From Enterococcus diestrammenae (GTDB lineage Bacteria > Bacillota > Bacilli > Lactobacillales > Enterococcaceae), in NCBI RefSeq assembly GCF_009933255.1, contig NZ_MAEI01000002.1:124001-188000 (forward strand): a DNA stretch of 64,000 bases, given 5' to 3'. Each line of letters opens with the position of its first letter. The stretch's first letter is position 1. The position numbers were made by a program, and so were the translations under genes. Under the pieces are notes generated by a model. The model was not told the origin of the DNA, searched no databases, and was given only the letters and a program-made list of their open reading frames with translations. This document shows, piece by piece, positions 21,431-29,957 of the stretch.

Positions 21431-23164
21431 ATGTTCCAAAAAGGGATGAAATTGTTCAAAAAAGGCTACTTGATTAATCAATTGATGTTTATTTATGGGC
21501 TTCTGTTAACCGGAATTATCCTGTTGACAGTGGCCTCTTTATGCGTTTACACCACTTATTCCAGTAAAAAGCAACTAGTGACCCAAACCACTGCGATTGA
21601 AAGCCAAGTGCGAGGCTATGCGGTGAGCAAAAATGATGCCATGCTAAATATTTACTCCGATTTAGCTGGTAATAATTCAAAAGTTGAAAATATGCGCAAT
21701 TATTTAATGTTGCCTTTGTCGGATTATCTCCAGTACACCATCGATTCCTATGCCACTTACCGAACGGATATCAATTTTGTTTCGACCTTGGCTACGATGT
21801 TTGGGACGTATCCTGATTTAGAAACCTTATATATTCAAATGGCGGATGTGGAGGATACTTTACGAGCTGATCGCACCCATCCCAATGGTCGAAAGATCAG
21901 TGAGTTAAAGATGGAAGATGATGGCTTGGTTTTGAAGCGGAGTATTCAAGACTACTACTCAGGAAAATCGATCGGTATGATCTGGGCGGTTTTCTCCGAG
22001 AGCGGGGTTCTAGATGATCTGGCCCAGGATGCCAAAGATTTGGAAATGACGACCTTGGTTTTTGATAACAATGATGATCCGATTTATTCCCGTCAAGGAA
22101 AATTAAGCAAAAAAGAGTTACTAGCCGTTGAAGAAGCAGTGAAAGACCAAAAAAGCTTGCCAAGTTTTGTGGCACAAGACTATTTTGTTTCCCAACAGGT
22201 GACAATTAGTCAAAATCAGATCTTATTACTCACCAGTAAGCAACATTTTTGGAGACGGACCTTAGGAACTTGTTTAGTGATTGTTCTAATTGGGACCTTA
22301 TTGGCGTTGCTTTTATTATTAACATTGCGGCGAACTTTCAAACGCTATTCTCAACAGGTGGGAAAAATTGTTGCTGTCACCGAAAATGTTTCGCAAGGGA
22401 ATTTAAAGGACCGCATTGACGCTACCCAAGTACAAGATGAACTAAATGTTTTGGCAGAAGCCATTAACTTTATGATTGAAAGTATGGATCACTATATAGA
22501 AGATATCTATACCCTTGAAGTGAAGCAACGAGATGCCAACATGCGGGCTTTGCAGTCGCAAATCAATCCCCATTTTCTTTACAATACTTTGGAGTATATT
22601 CGGATGTATGCTCTTAGTCGCCAACAAGAAGAATTGGCAGACGTGGTCTATGCTTTTTCTGCTTTGTTGCGTAACAATACGACTCAAGAAAAAACCACGA
22701 CGATTGAAAAAGAACTCTCATTTTGTGAAAAATACGTCTACCTCTATCAAATGCGTTATCCAGATCAGATTGCTTACCATTTTGAGTTGGCAGAAGGAAC
22801 GCAGCAAGTGGAAATTCCCAAGTTTACCATTCAACCTTTGATTGAGAACTATTTTGTTCACGGCATCGATTATACCCGCAATGACAATGCCATCAGTGTG
22901 AAAACCAGCGTGACAAATGGTGAGTTGGTCATCTTGATACGAGACAACGGCAAAGGGATGACGCCGACTCGCTTGGCGCAAGTGCGCAATAAACTGGCGG
23001 CAGTCGATGTTGAAATGAGTACTTCTATCGGGTTGCGTAATGTTCACGAACGTTTGAAGAGCTTTTTCGGTGAGCAATATGAGCTAACGATTGATTCAAC
23101 GTTAGGGGAAGGCACAACCATTCAGATTAAGGTGAAAGGCGAAGGGGGTTTGATGCATGTATAA
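21431..23164 (+). CDS. yesM: YesM-type sensor histidine kinase
   Basis: A 577-residue membrane kinase. A helix at about 15-40 and another near 278-300 enclose a large extracellular sensor. HAMP (about 300-355) is followed by a His_kinase domain with His381 (NPHFLYNTLEYIRM) and an ATPase domain with ILIRDNGKGMTP. The start ATG is 1 bp after yesL with GAGGGGAAG upstream. It overlaps the response regulator by 8 bp. It should sense a sugar or loaded binding protein and phosphorylate the YesN homologue. Confidence 0.9.
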   Translation: MFQKGMKLFKKGYLINQLMFIYGLLLTGIILLTVASLCVYTTYSSKKQLVTQTTAIESQVRGYAVSKNDAMLNIYSDLAGNNSKVENMRNYLMLPLSDYLQYTIDSYATYRTDINFVSTLATMFGTYPDLETLYIQMADVEDTLRADRTHPNGRKISELKMEDDGLVLKRSIQDYYSGKSIGMIWAVFSESGVLDDLAQDAKDLEMTTLVFDNNDDPIYSRQGKLSKKELLAVEEAVKDQKSLPSFVAQDYFVSQQVTISQNQILLLTSKQHFWRRTLGTCLVIVLIGTLLALLLLLTLRRTFKRYSQQVGKIVAVTENVSQGNLKDRIDATQVQDELNVLAEAINFMIESMDHYIEDIYTLEVKQRDANMRALQSQINPHFLYNTLEYIRMYALSRQQEELADVVYAFSALLRNNTTQEKTTTIEKELSFCEKYVYLYQMRYPDQIAYHFELAEGTQQVEIPKFTIQPLIENYFVHGIDYTRNDNAISVKTSVTNGELVILIRDNGKGMTPTRLAQVRNKLAAVDVEMSTSIGLRNVHERLKSFFGEQYELTIDSTLGEGTTIQIKVKGEGGLMHV

Positions 23165-24650
23165 GGTTATGCTAGTTGATGATGAATACATGATTTTGGA
23201 AGGGTTGAAACAAATTCTACCTTGGCAAGAACTGGGCTTTGAAATTGTCAAAACAGCCCGCAATGCAAAAGAAGCGTTAGCCTTTTTGGAAGAGCAAGCA
23301 ATTGATCTCTTGATTACCGACATTAATATGCCAGAAATTAGCGGTATCCAATTAATTGAAACGGCCCAAAATGAAGGCCAGCATTTCTTTAGCCTGATTT
23401 TATCTGGGTACCAAGAATTTGAGTACGTTAAACGGGGCATCGATTTAGGGGTTAAAAATTATTTGTTGAAACCAGTGGATAAAAATGAATTAGCCAAAAG
23501 TGTCAATCAGATCAAAAAACTGTTGGAAGAAGAGGGACAATTGGATCGCCAACAACAATTGTACTTGGAAACCAATGTTATCCGTTGGGTCAATGATGAG
23601 CTCAATGAAGCCGAGTTTGAGGCGATGCTCCAACACTTTAAACTCCAACAACAGTCACCTTACACAGCGGTTTTATTTGAAGGTTCCACCAATGCGCTGC
23701 AACAAGTTGCTAGCGGGCTTCAAGCTCAGGGGCAGCAGCTAGTCGTGACTAGCTGGATTCATCAATCTGCTCAACTGCTGTGGATCGTCATGGGCTCACG
23801 GCAGCGCTTGTATGTTGTCTTGCATGAAATCGAACGACAATATGGCCAACAGTTGCGTTTCTTAGTAGGAGAGACCGTACCGGAATGGGAGAATCTCTAT
23901 GAAAGCTATGAACGGGTGCGGCAGATGCAACGCTTGGCTGATTTTTATCCGGATCTTTTACCGGAAAAAATCAATCATAAAACACCGGTTCCGCAACGGG
24001 AGGAGGAACTTTCTTTCTTGTCATTCAACAAGGCTTTGATGATCGGGGATGAACGTACCGTCAAAGAACGCTTGGGAGAAATTTTTAAACAGCTAAACGA
24101 CTATCACTATCCACCGGAATATGTCCGCTATGTCGCTTTTTTGCTGTTTGCCGATCTATCTCGTCAGTTTCCGAATGCTACCCAGGAAAGCTACGATGAG
24201 ACGGTAGCTGCGATTCGTAAAAGCCAGACCATCGATCAGATTCAAGCACTCTTAGTAGAAGTGCTGGCTAACGTCCGTCACAGTGATCATCCGGCGGTCT
24301 ATTCGGAGGCGGTCAGTCAAGTCATCGCCTTGGTGGAGGAAGATTATCGCGAAGAGCTAAACTTAAAGACGATTGCCGAACAGTTACACTTAAATGTGGT
24401 CTACCTCGGTCAACTTTTCAAAAAGGAAACCAAAAAGAGTTTTTCTCAGTATTTGAATCAAATTCGCATCAAAAAAGCCCAACAATTATTGTTGCATTCA
24501 CCACTACCCATTAGTGAAATCGCTGAAAAAATTGGCTACAACAATACCAATTACTTCTCGAAAATGTTTAAAAAACTCAATGGGATCACCCCTAAAGAAT
24601 TTCGTGATCAATATGATTCAGGATACCAAGCTTTAGCAGAAGCAGAGTAA
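23157..24650 (+). CDS. yesN: YesN-type AraC family response regulator
   Basis: A 497-residue response regulator. The receiver domain (1-120) has the acidic pocket VDDE and phospho-Asp55 (LITDINMPE). A long linker follows, and a C-terminal AraC double helix-turn-helix (about 395-490) with IAEKIGYNNTNYFSKMFKK. It overlaps the kinase gene by 8 bp. It probably activates the importer promoter, where two direct repeats 21 bp apart are found (17113-17145). The following region carries a long hairpin and a strong terminator. Confidence 0.91.
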   Translation: MYKVMLVDDEYMILEGLKQILPWQELGFEIVKTARNAKEALAFLEEQAIDLLITDINMPEISGIQLIETAQNEGQHFFSLILSGYQEFEYVKRGIDLGVKNYLLKPVDKNELAKSVNQIKKLLEEEGQLDRQQQLYLETNVIRWVNDELNEAEFEAMLQHFKLQQQSPYTAVLFEGSTNALQQVASGLQAQGQQLVVTSWIHQSAQLLWIVMGSRQRLYVVLHEIERQYGQQLRFLVGETVPEWENLYESYERVRQMQRLADFYPDLLPEKINHKTPVPQREEELSFLSFNKALMIGDERTVKERLGEIFKQLNDYHYPPEYVRYVAFLLFADLSRQFPNATQESYDETVAAIRKSQTIDQIQALLVEVLANVRHSDHPAVYSEAVSQVIALVEEDYREELNLKTIAEQLHLNVVYLGQLFKKETKKSFSQYLNQIRIKKAQQLLLHSPLPISEIAEKIGYNNTNYFSKMFKKLNGITPKEFRDQYDSGYQALAEAE

Positions 24651-24665
24651 CTGGAATAATTAGAA

Positions 24666-24722
24666 AGGCTTTTATCACAACTCCTTCAACGCTCATGAAT
24701 GAAGGGGCTGTGACAAAAGCCT
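24666..24722 (+). terminator. Long interrupted hairpin after the YesN gene
   Basis: AGGCTTTT, TCACA and CCTTCA pair in order with TGAAGG, TGTGA and AAAAGCCT. No T run follows, so it may be an mRNA 3' structure rather than a complete terminator. Confidence 0.5.
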
Positions 24723-24768
24723 CAGTTTAGTCTTCCTACCGGAACATCACGATAGGTAAGACACAAGC

Positions 24769-24812
24769 AAAAGAAGCAGGACTTCCAAAAGATTGGAAGT
24801 CCTGCTTCTTTT
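24769..24812. terminator. Perfect 20-bp stem bidirectional terminator
   Basis: Positions 24769-24788 and 24793-24812 are exact reverse complements around a 4-base loop, with A-run and T-run ends. It lies between the convergent YesN and MATE genes. Confidence 0.85.
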
Positions 24813-24820
24813 CAAATGTA

Positions 24821-24920
24821 GAGAAAGAACTTATAAAAATTTCAGCTCCCAAAAGGCTGATGGTTCGGGAATTAAGTGGCATATTATACCGTCATTTTGA
24901 TGCCACGAAAAACAGGATAA
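24821..24920 (+). repeat. Dispersed intergenic repeat R1, copy A
   Basis: Starts GAGAAAGAACTTATAAAAA and contains GAATTAAGTGGC and ATACCGTCATTTTGAT (24886-24901). The latter is identical, on the other strand, at 55724-55739. GTGGCAT/ATGCCAC forms a stem inside this copy. Weaker similarity may extend to about 24970. Confidence 0.65.
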
Positions 24921-24985
24921 CATTTTTTGAAAAGGCAAGTAATTTGCTAAGCTGAGATCTGAAAGATGTCCTCTGCCTAGAAGGG

Positions 24986-26380
24986 TTAATGGAGAGCTTC
25001 CCCTTGAGTTTCTGGAAACTCTGGAGTTGGTGCATTGACCACTGCTTTGCTGCGCCAGACGCCTGAATGCCAGCGATAGATCATCAGAATGCTTCGTAAG
25101 CCTTCATCAATGGCGTAAGCAATCCAAACACCTATCAACCCTAAATGAGCTGGGATGGCCATGGCGTAGGAAAAAGGTAGACTGATGACCCACAGTACCA
25201 GCAAGCTACACAGTAAAGGAAATTTTACATCGCCAGAAGCGTTCAATGAGCCGACTAAAATAATATTGACTGCCCGCACGGTTTCCAACACAATTTCCAC
25301 TAAGAAGACACCTCGGGAAATGTCGATAACTTCTTGATTAGTAGTAAAAATTCCCATGATGGGTTCAATAAAAATGAAGGTTAGGATACAGATAATTAAC
25401 GAGGCAAAAACGCCAATGATCATGGTCCGGATGCCGCGTTTGTGGGCCTTTTCAAATTCACCAGCACCGACATTGCGACCAATCATAATCTGGTTTCCTT
25501 GCCCAAGGGCATTAGCGACAAGGTAGACAAATTGGCTAATCGCAGTGATGTAAGATTTAGCCACTAAGACACTTGAGCCTAATGATGCGACAATCATGGT
25601 GACGACGATTTGCGCACCCTGATAGGAAAGGGATTCCCCCGAAGAAGGCATGCCATAGGTGAGGATTTTTTTGATATAGTCTTTTGATACTTGTTTTGGG
25701 CGAAAATCAAAAATAGAAAAGCCGATGTATTTCTTCAATAAAATGACGGCAATCAATAAGCCGATGGTGTTCCCAAAGACGCTAGAAGCTGCCAAGCCAG
25801 TCACGCCAAAGTTTGGCAAGCCAAAAGGACTGTACAGTGCAAAGTAATTACCAATCACCGCTAAAATACTCGCAGTCATCGGGACTAACAAAGCGGGTTG
25901 GGTGAAGCCATGACTACGCATCACTGCGATTACCACAGCGGTTAGCGAAGAAATAAAGAGGCTCCCACCATAAATTTGCAAATAACTACGACCGATTTCA
26001 ATCAATTCTTGGTCTAAGTTCATAAAGTGGAGCAAGGGATCGGCAAAAAAGATAAAGGCCAAGCTGATGAGGACACCGATGACCACTGAACCAAGTAAGG
26101 CAGTGTTAATTACCGTCTTGATTTCTGCTTTGCGCTTAGCTCCGATTAACTGAGCGATAATAATTTGGGTGCCCACGGTGATAAAACCATAGATAAATAC
26201 GGTCAGGTTGAGCAATTGATTGGCTGCACCTACTGCAGCTACCGCAGGCTCGGAATAATGACCGATCATCCAGACATTGATATTGCCAATCACCACCCGC
26301 AAAAAGAGTTCAATAAAGATGGGCCAGCTCAAAAATAACAGTTCACGATCAGAGATATTCAGGATTTTTTTCTGGGACAA
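24986..26380 (-). CDS. MATE family efflux transporter
   Basis: A 464-residue membrane protein with twelve predicted helices in two homologous halves. The family start (ISDRELLFLSWPIFIELFLRVV) and a charged cytoplasmic C-terminus are visible. MATE pumps expel cationic drugs or metabolites using Na+ or H+ gradients; the substrate here is unknown. The start is TTG behind GAAAGAAGG. It is divergent from trxB and convergent with the YesN gene. Confidence 0.88.
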   Translation of the reverse strand: MSQKKILNISDRELLFLSWPIFIELFLRVVIGNINVWMIGHYSEPAVAAVGAANQLLNLTVFIYGFITVGTQIIIAQLIGAKRKAEIKTVINTALLGSVVIGVLISLAFIFFADPLLHFMNLDQELIEIGRSYLQIYGGSLFISSLTAVVIAVMRSHGFTQPALLVPMTASILAVIGNYFALYSPFGLPNFGVTGLAASSVFGNTIGLLIAVILLKKYIGFSIFDFRPKQVSKDYIKKILTYGMPSSGESLSYQGAQIVVTMIVASLGSSVLVAKSYITAISQFVYLVANALGQGNQIMIGRNVGAGEFEKAHKRGIRTMIIGVFASLIICILTFIFIEPIMGIFTTNQEVIDISRGVFLVEIVLETVRAVNIILVGSLNASGDVKFPLLCSLLVLWVISLPFSYAMAIPAHLGLIGVWIAYAIDEGLRSILMIYRWHSGVWRSKAVVNAPTPEFPETQGEALH

Positions 26381-26604
26381 TTGTATGTACGCCTTCTTTC
26401 TACTATAATAAGTATCGTTGAATCCAACGCTTGTGCCTCAATGATTTTACAAAATTATCAGAAAAAAGCAACGTCTTTTAAAAATTGTTATCAAAAAGTA
26501 ACATAGCAGAGCATAGTATTCGACAGAAAGACCAGAATCAACTAGGATTGACTTACTATTGATAAGTGGTGAGCTACCACTCGCCTGATACAGGAGGAAA
26601 AAGA

Positions 26605-27537
26605 ATGTATGATGTAATTGTAATTGGTGCTGGTCCAGCTGGGATGACAGCAGCCTTGTATGCGTCACGGTCCAATTTATCTGTGCTATTGATTGAACGG
26701 GGGGCTCCCGGGGGACAAATGAACAATACCGCGGAGATTGAAAACTATCCTGGCTTTGATACCATCATGGGGCCGGAACTATCTATGAAAATGTATGAAG
26801 GGGCAACACGTTTTGGTGCTAAAAATGAATATGGTATCGTTCAAAAAGTGGTTGATCATGACACCTACAAAGAAGTGGTAACTGAAGACAAGATTTACCA
26901 AGGAAAAAGCGTGATTGTTGCTACTGGCTGTGTCCATCGTAAACTGGGTGTGCCTGGGGAAGAAAGTTTTGCCGGCCGTGGAGTGAGCTACTGCGCAGTG
27001 TGTGATGGCGCCTTTTTCCGTAATAAGAAATTACTTGTCATCGGTGGTGGCGATTCCGCAGTGGAAGAAGCCATCTATTTGACCCAATTTGCCTCTGAAG
27101 TCATGATTGTTCATCGTCGGGATGCTTTGCGGGCTCAAAAAGTCATTCAAGACCGGGCTTTTGCCAATGATAAAATCACCTTTATGTGGGATTCTGTAGT
27201 GGAAGAAATCCAAGGAAACGAGATGGTAGTGACTGGCGCGAAAATCAAAAACGTCAAAACCGGTGAAACCCATATCGAAGACTGCAATGGGTTATTTATC
27301 TATGTTGGCTTAGAACCGTTGTCTGAACCGGTGAAAGCCTTGGGAATCACCAATGAAGCCGGTTGGATTCTAACGGATGATCAAATGCGAACGACTATTC
27401 CAGGTATTTTTGCAATTGGTGATGGTCGTGAGAAAACCTTGCGTCAGATTACAACTGCTGTTGGTGAGGGTGGCATTGCCGGCCAACAAGTTTTCCAATA
27501 TTTAGAAGAGCAAAAAGTCGTGCCACAAGGGGAATAG
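26605..27537 (+). CDS. trxB: Thioredoxin reductase
   Basis: A 310-residue FAD/NADPH enzyme that reduces thioredoxin. The FAD motif GAGPAGMTAAL is at 9-19, the redox pair is Cys130/Cys133 (CAVCDG), the NADPH motif GGGDSAVEEA follows, and the C-terminal FAD motif is FAIGDGREKTLRQI. I chose ATG 26605 with the ribosome binding site CAGGAGGAAA; an in-frame start at 26566 lacks one. It is monocistronic with a terminator. Confidence 0.96.
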   Translation: MYDVIVIGAGPAGMTAALYASRSNLSVLLIERGAPGGQMNNTAEIENYPGFDTIMGPELSMKMYEGATRFGAKNEYGIVQKVVDHDTYKEVVTEDKIYQGKSVIVATGCVHRKLGVPGEESFAGRGVSYCAVCDGAFFRNKKLLVIGGGDSAVEEAIYLTQFASEVMIVHRRDALRAQKVIQDRAFANDKITFMWDSVVEEIQGNEMVVTGAKIKNVKTGETHIEDCNGLFIYVGLEPLSEPVKALGITNEAGWILTDDQMRTTIPGIFAIGDGREKTLRQITTAVGEGGIAGQQVFQYLEEQKVVPQGE

Positions 27538-27611
27538 GCAAAGTGTTCTGTGGTGGTTTTGGTAACAACTGATTTTTTGCGCAAACAGAAAGTTATCTTA
27601 GCACAATATCA

Positions 27612-27658
27612 AAAACGAGTAGTTCGCCAAAATTACCGGCGTCTACTCGCTTTTTTTG
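27612..27658 (+). terminator. Terminator of trxB
   Basis: CGAGTAG (27616-27622) pairs with CTACTCG (27643-27649), with an inner GCC/GGC, followed by seven T. Confidence 0.85.
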
Positions 27659-27668
27659 TGGTTGTTTG

Positions 27669-27697
27669 TTGGCGGTGTCAAAAGGTAGTGTTATACT
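27669..27697 (+). promoter_or_regulatory. Promoter of pgcA
   Basis: TTGGCG (27669-27674), a 17-bp spacer and TATACT (27692-27697), 41 bp before the start codon. Confidence 0.7.
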
Positions 27698-27737
27698 AAT
27701 AGAGAAATCTAATTAAAAGTGAAAGAGGTGTTATTTC

Positions 27738-29465
27738 ATGTCTTGGGAACAAGTCTATGAACAATGGAAAAACAATGCCGATTTGGAAGAAAATCTAAAA
27801 AAACAATTGGCTGATCTAGGGGATGATCCAGAAAAATTGGAAGATGCCTTTTATGCACCCCTTGAATTTGGTACAGCCGGAATGCGAGGAATTTTAGGCC
27901 CGGGAATCAACCGGATGAACATCTATACCGTCCGCCAAGCAACAGAAGGTTTGGCACGCTTTATGGATGAACAAGATGCTGACACCCGCCGTCGTGGGGT
28001 AGCCATTGCCTATGATTCACGGCACATGTCACCAGAATTTGCCATGGAAGCTGCCAAAACGTTGGCCAAACACGATATTCCTTCTTATGTGTTTGAAAGT
28101 CTGCGGCCGACACCGGAACTTTCATTTGCTGTTCGTTATTTAAAAACCTTTACAGGGATTATGATTACCGCTTCTCACAATCCAGCGGCCTACAATGGCT
28201 ATAAAATCTATGGTCAAGATGGAGGCCAAATGCCACCAGCCGATGCGGATGCGTTGACGACTTATGTGCGGGCAATCGACAATCCTCTGGAAATTCAAGT
28301 GTTGTCAGATGAAGAAGTCAAAACTAGTGGCTTAATTTCAATTATTGGTGAAGATGTCGATACCCCTTATTTGAAAAATGTTAAGACAGTTACGATCAAC
28401 CAAGAATTGATCGATGAGATGGGGAAAGAATTGAAATTGATCTACACCCCACTTCATGGTACCGGGAAAATGTTAGGTGAAAAAGCCTTGAAGCAAGCTG
28501 GTTTTGAGAAATTCATGCTGGTACCTGAACAAGCAGTGGCAGATCCGAATTTCAGCACTGTCAAATCTCCTAACCCAGAAGAGCATTCGGCTTTTGAATA
28601 TGCCATTCGCCTCGGTGAAGCTGAAGATGCGGATTTATTGATTGCTACTGATCCAGATGCCGATCGTCTAGGAGCAGCTGTGCGTTTGCCAGATGGTAGC
28701 TACCAAGTCTTATCTGGGAACCAAATCGGTGCCATCTTAGTACGATACATCTTGGAAGCTCATAAGCAAGCAGGGACGTTGCCGGAAAACGCAGCGGTAT
28801 TGAAATCCATCGTTTCCAGTGAACTGCCTACTGCCATCGCGCAATCTTATGGTGTCACGATGTTTAACGTATTGACTGGTTTCAAATTTATTGCTGAAAA
28901 AATCCAACAATTTGAGGAAGACCACAGTCATACCTTTATATTTGGGTTTGAAGAAAGCTACGGCTACTTGGTGAAACCTTTTGTTCGGGACAAAGATGCT
29001 ATCCAAGCTTTGGTGATGCTGGCTGAAGTTGCCGCTTACTATAAGAAACAAGGCAAGACCTTGTATGATGCTTTGCAAGAAATCTTTGAAACATACGGTT
29101 ACTATACCGAAAAAACCATCTCTGTGACATTGAGCGGCTTGGAAGGTCCAGCTAAAATCAAAGCCATCATGGACAAATTCCGCAATGAAGCACCATCTAC
29201 TTTGGGTGGGGTGAAAATCATGCAGACGGAAGACTTCAAACAATTGACACGTGTGGGCTTAGATGGCAACATTCAAAAATTGACGACGCCACCATCAGAT
29301 GTGTTAAAATATGTGATGGAAGACGAAAGTTGGGTTGCTGTGCGTCCTTCTGGTACCGAACCAAAAATCAAGTTCTATATCGGCGTCAAAGGAACGGATC
29401 AAGCGGCTGCCGATGCTCGGGTAGCCGAGTTGGAACAAGCGATTAATGAAGTAACTGGGGATTAA
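27738..29465 (+). CDS. pgcA: Phosphoglucomutase
   Basis: A 575-residue alpha-D-phosphohexomutase interconverting glucose 6-phosphate and glucose 1-phosphate, feeding nucleotide-sugar and cell-wall polymer synthesis. The phosphoserine is Ser146 (TASHNP), the metal loop is ATDPDADRLG, the sugar loop is GFEESYGYL and the phosphate loop is RPSGTEPKIKFY. The length matches PgcA rather than the shorter phosphoglucosamine mutase. It has its own promoter and terminator. Confidence 0.95.
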   Translation: MSWEQVYEQWKNNADLEENLKKQLADLGDDPEKLEDAFYAPLEFGTAGMRGILGPGINRMNIYTVRQATEGLARFMDEQDADTRRRGVAIAYDSRHMSPEFAMEAAKTLAKHDIPSYVFESLRPTPELSFAVRYLKTFTGIMITASHNPAAYNGYKIYGQDGGQMPPADADALTTYVRAIDNPLEIQVLSDEEVKTSGLISIIGEDVDTPYLKNVKTVTINQELIDEMGKELKLIYTPLHGTGKMLGEKALKQAGFEKFMLVPEQAVADPNFSTVKSPNPEEHSAFEYAIRLGEAEDADLLIATDPDADRLGAAVRLPDGSYQVLSGNQIGAILVRYILEAHKQAGTLPENAAVLKSIVSSELPTAIAQSYGVTMFNVLTGFKFIAEKIQQFEEDHSHTFIFGFEESYGYLVKPFVRDKDAIQALVMLAEVAAYYKKQGKTLYDALQEIFETYGYYTEKTISVTLSGLEGPAKIKAIMDKFRNEAPSTLGGVKIMQTEDFKQLTRVGLDGNIQKLTTPPSDVLKYVMEDESWVAVRPSGTEPKIKFYIGVKGTDQAAADARVAELEQAINEVTGD

Positions 29466-29481
29466 GCCAGTAAAGCAAATG

Positions 29482-29518
29482 CTTGGTAAGGATGAGTTCC
29501 TCCTTACCAAGTCTCTTT
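29482..29518 (+). terminator. Terminator of pgcA
   Basis: CTTGGTAAGG (29482-29491) pairs exactly with CCTTACCAAG (29502-29511). The tail TCTCTTT is T-poor. Confidence 0.65.
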
Positions 29519-29546
29519 AAAAATTGACAGGAAAGGAGCGGAGTAG

Positions 29547-29837
29547 ATGCCACAGACGGCCTCAGAAATTGAAAAAGTCAGTCAGCTTTTTAAAGTGTTG
29601 GCAGACCCGACGCGACTGAAAATTCTCCTGTCCTTGCAAGAAGGGGAGCGCAATGTGACTGCCATTGCCCAAGGGGTGAAGATGGAACAGTCGGCGGTAT
29701 CCCATCAACTGAAGCTTTTGCGGGAAAACCATGTGGTGAAATCTCGTCGCGAAGGCAAAACGATTTTATACAGCTTTGATGACGACCATGTGATTGATAT
29801 CTTAGAGCAAACCTTTGAGCATATCCATCATCGCTAG
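29547..29837 (+). CDS. ArsR/SmtB family metal-responsive regulator, CzrA-like
   Basis: A 96-residue winged-helix repressor with the DNA-recognition helix EQSAVSHQLKLLREN. The last helix keeps all four positions of the CzrA alpha-5 zinc/cobalt site: Asp79, His81, His92 and His95 (spacing D-x-H-x10-H-x2-H). No Cys of the alpha-3N (CadC/ArsR) site is present. It should release DNA when Zn(II) or Co(II) binds. No metal exporter is adjacent: pgcA lies upstream and hom downstream, each separated by a terminator. Its target is therefore elsewhere or unknown. Confidence 0.85.
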   Translation: MPQTASEIEKVSQLFKVLADPTRLKILLSLQEGERNVTAIAQGVKMEQSAVSHQLKLLRENHVVKSRREGKTILYSFDDDHVIDILEQTFEHIHHR

Positions 29838-29846
29838 TATCAATGT

Positions 29847-29883
29847 AAGAACTTTCCAATTTTTCGGAAAGTTCTTTTTTTTT
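29847..29883 (+). terminator. Terminator of the ArsR-family gene
   Basis: AAGAACTTTCC (29847-29857) pairs exactly with GGAAAGTTCTT (29866-29876), followed by a long T run. Confidence 0.9.
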
Positions 29884-29957
29884 GCGGTCATTTTTGGTAT
29901 GCTAGTAACAATAAAGTGGAGAATTCTAACAATATTAAGGGAATTGGTGGGGAACGT

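Noticed and set aside
28737..29243. 168-codon minus-strand frame inside pgcA
   Set aside because: A shadow frame of a strongly conserved gene; composition is that of an antisense translation, without start signals.
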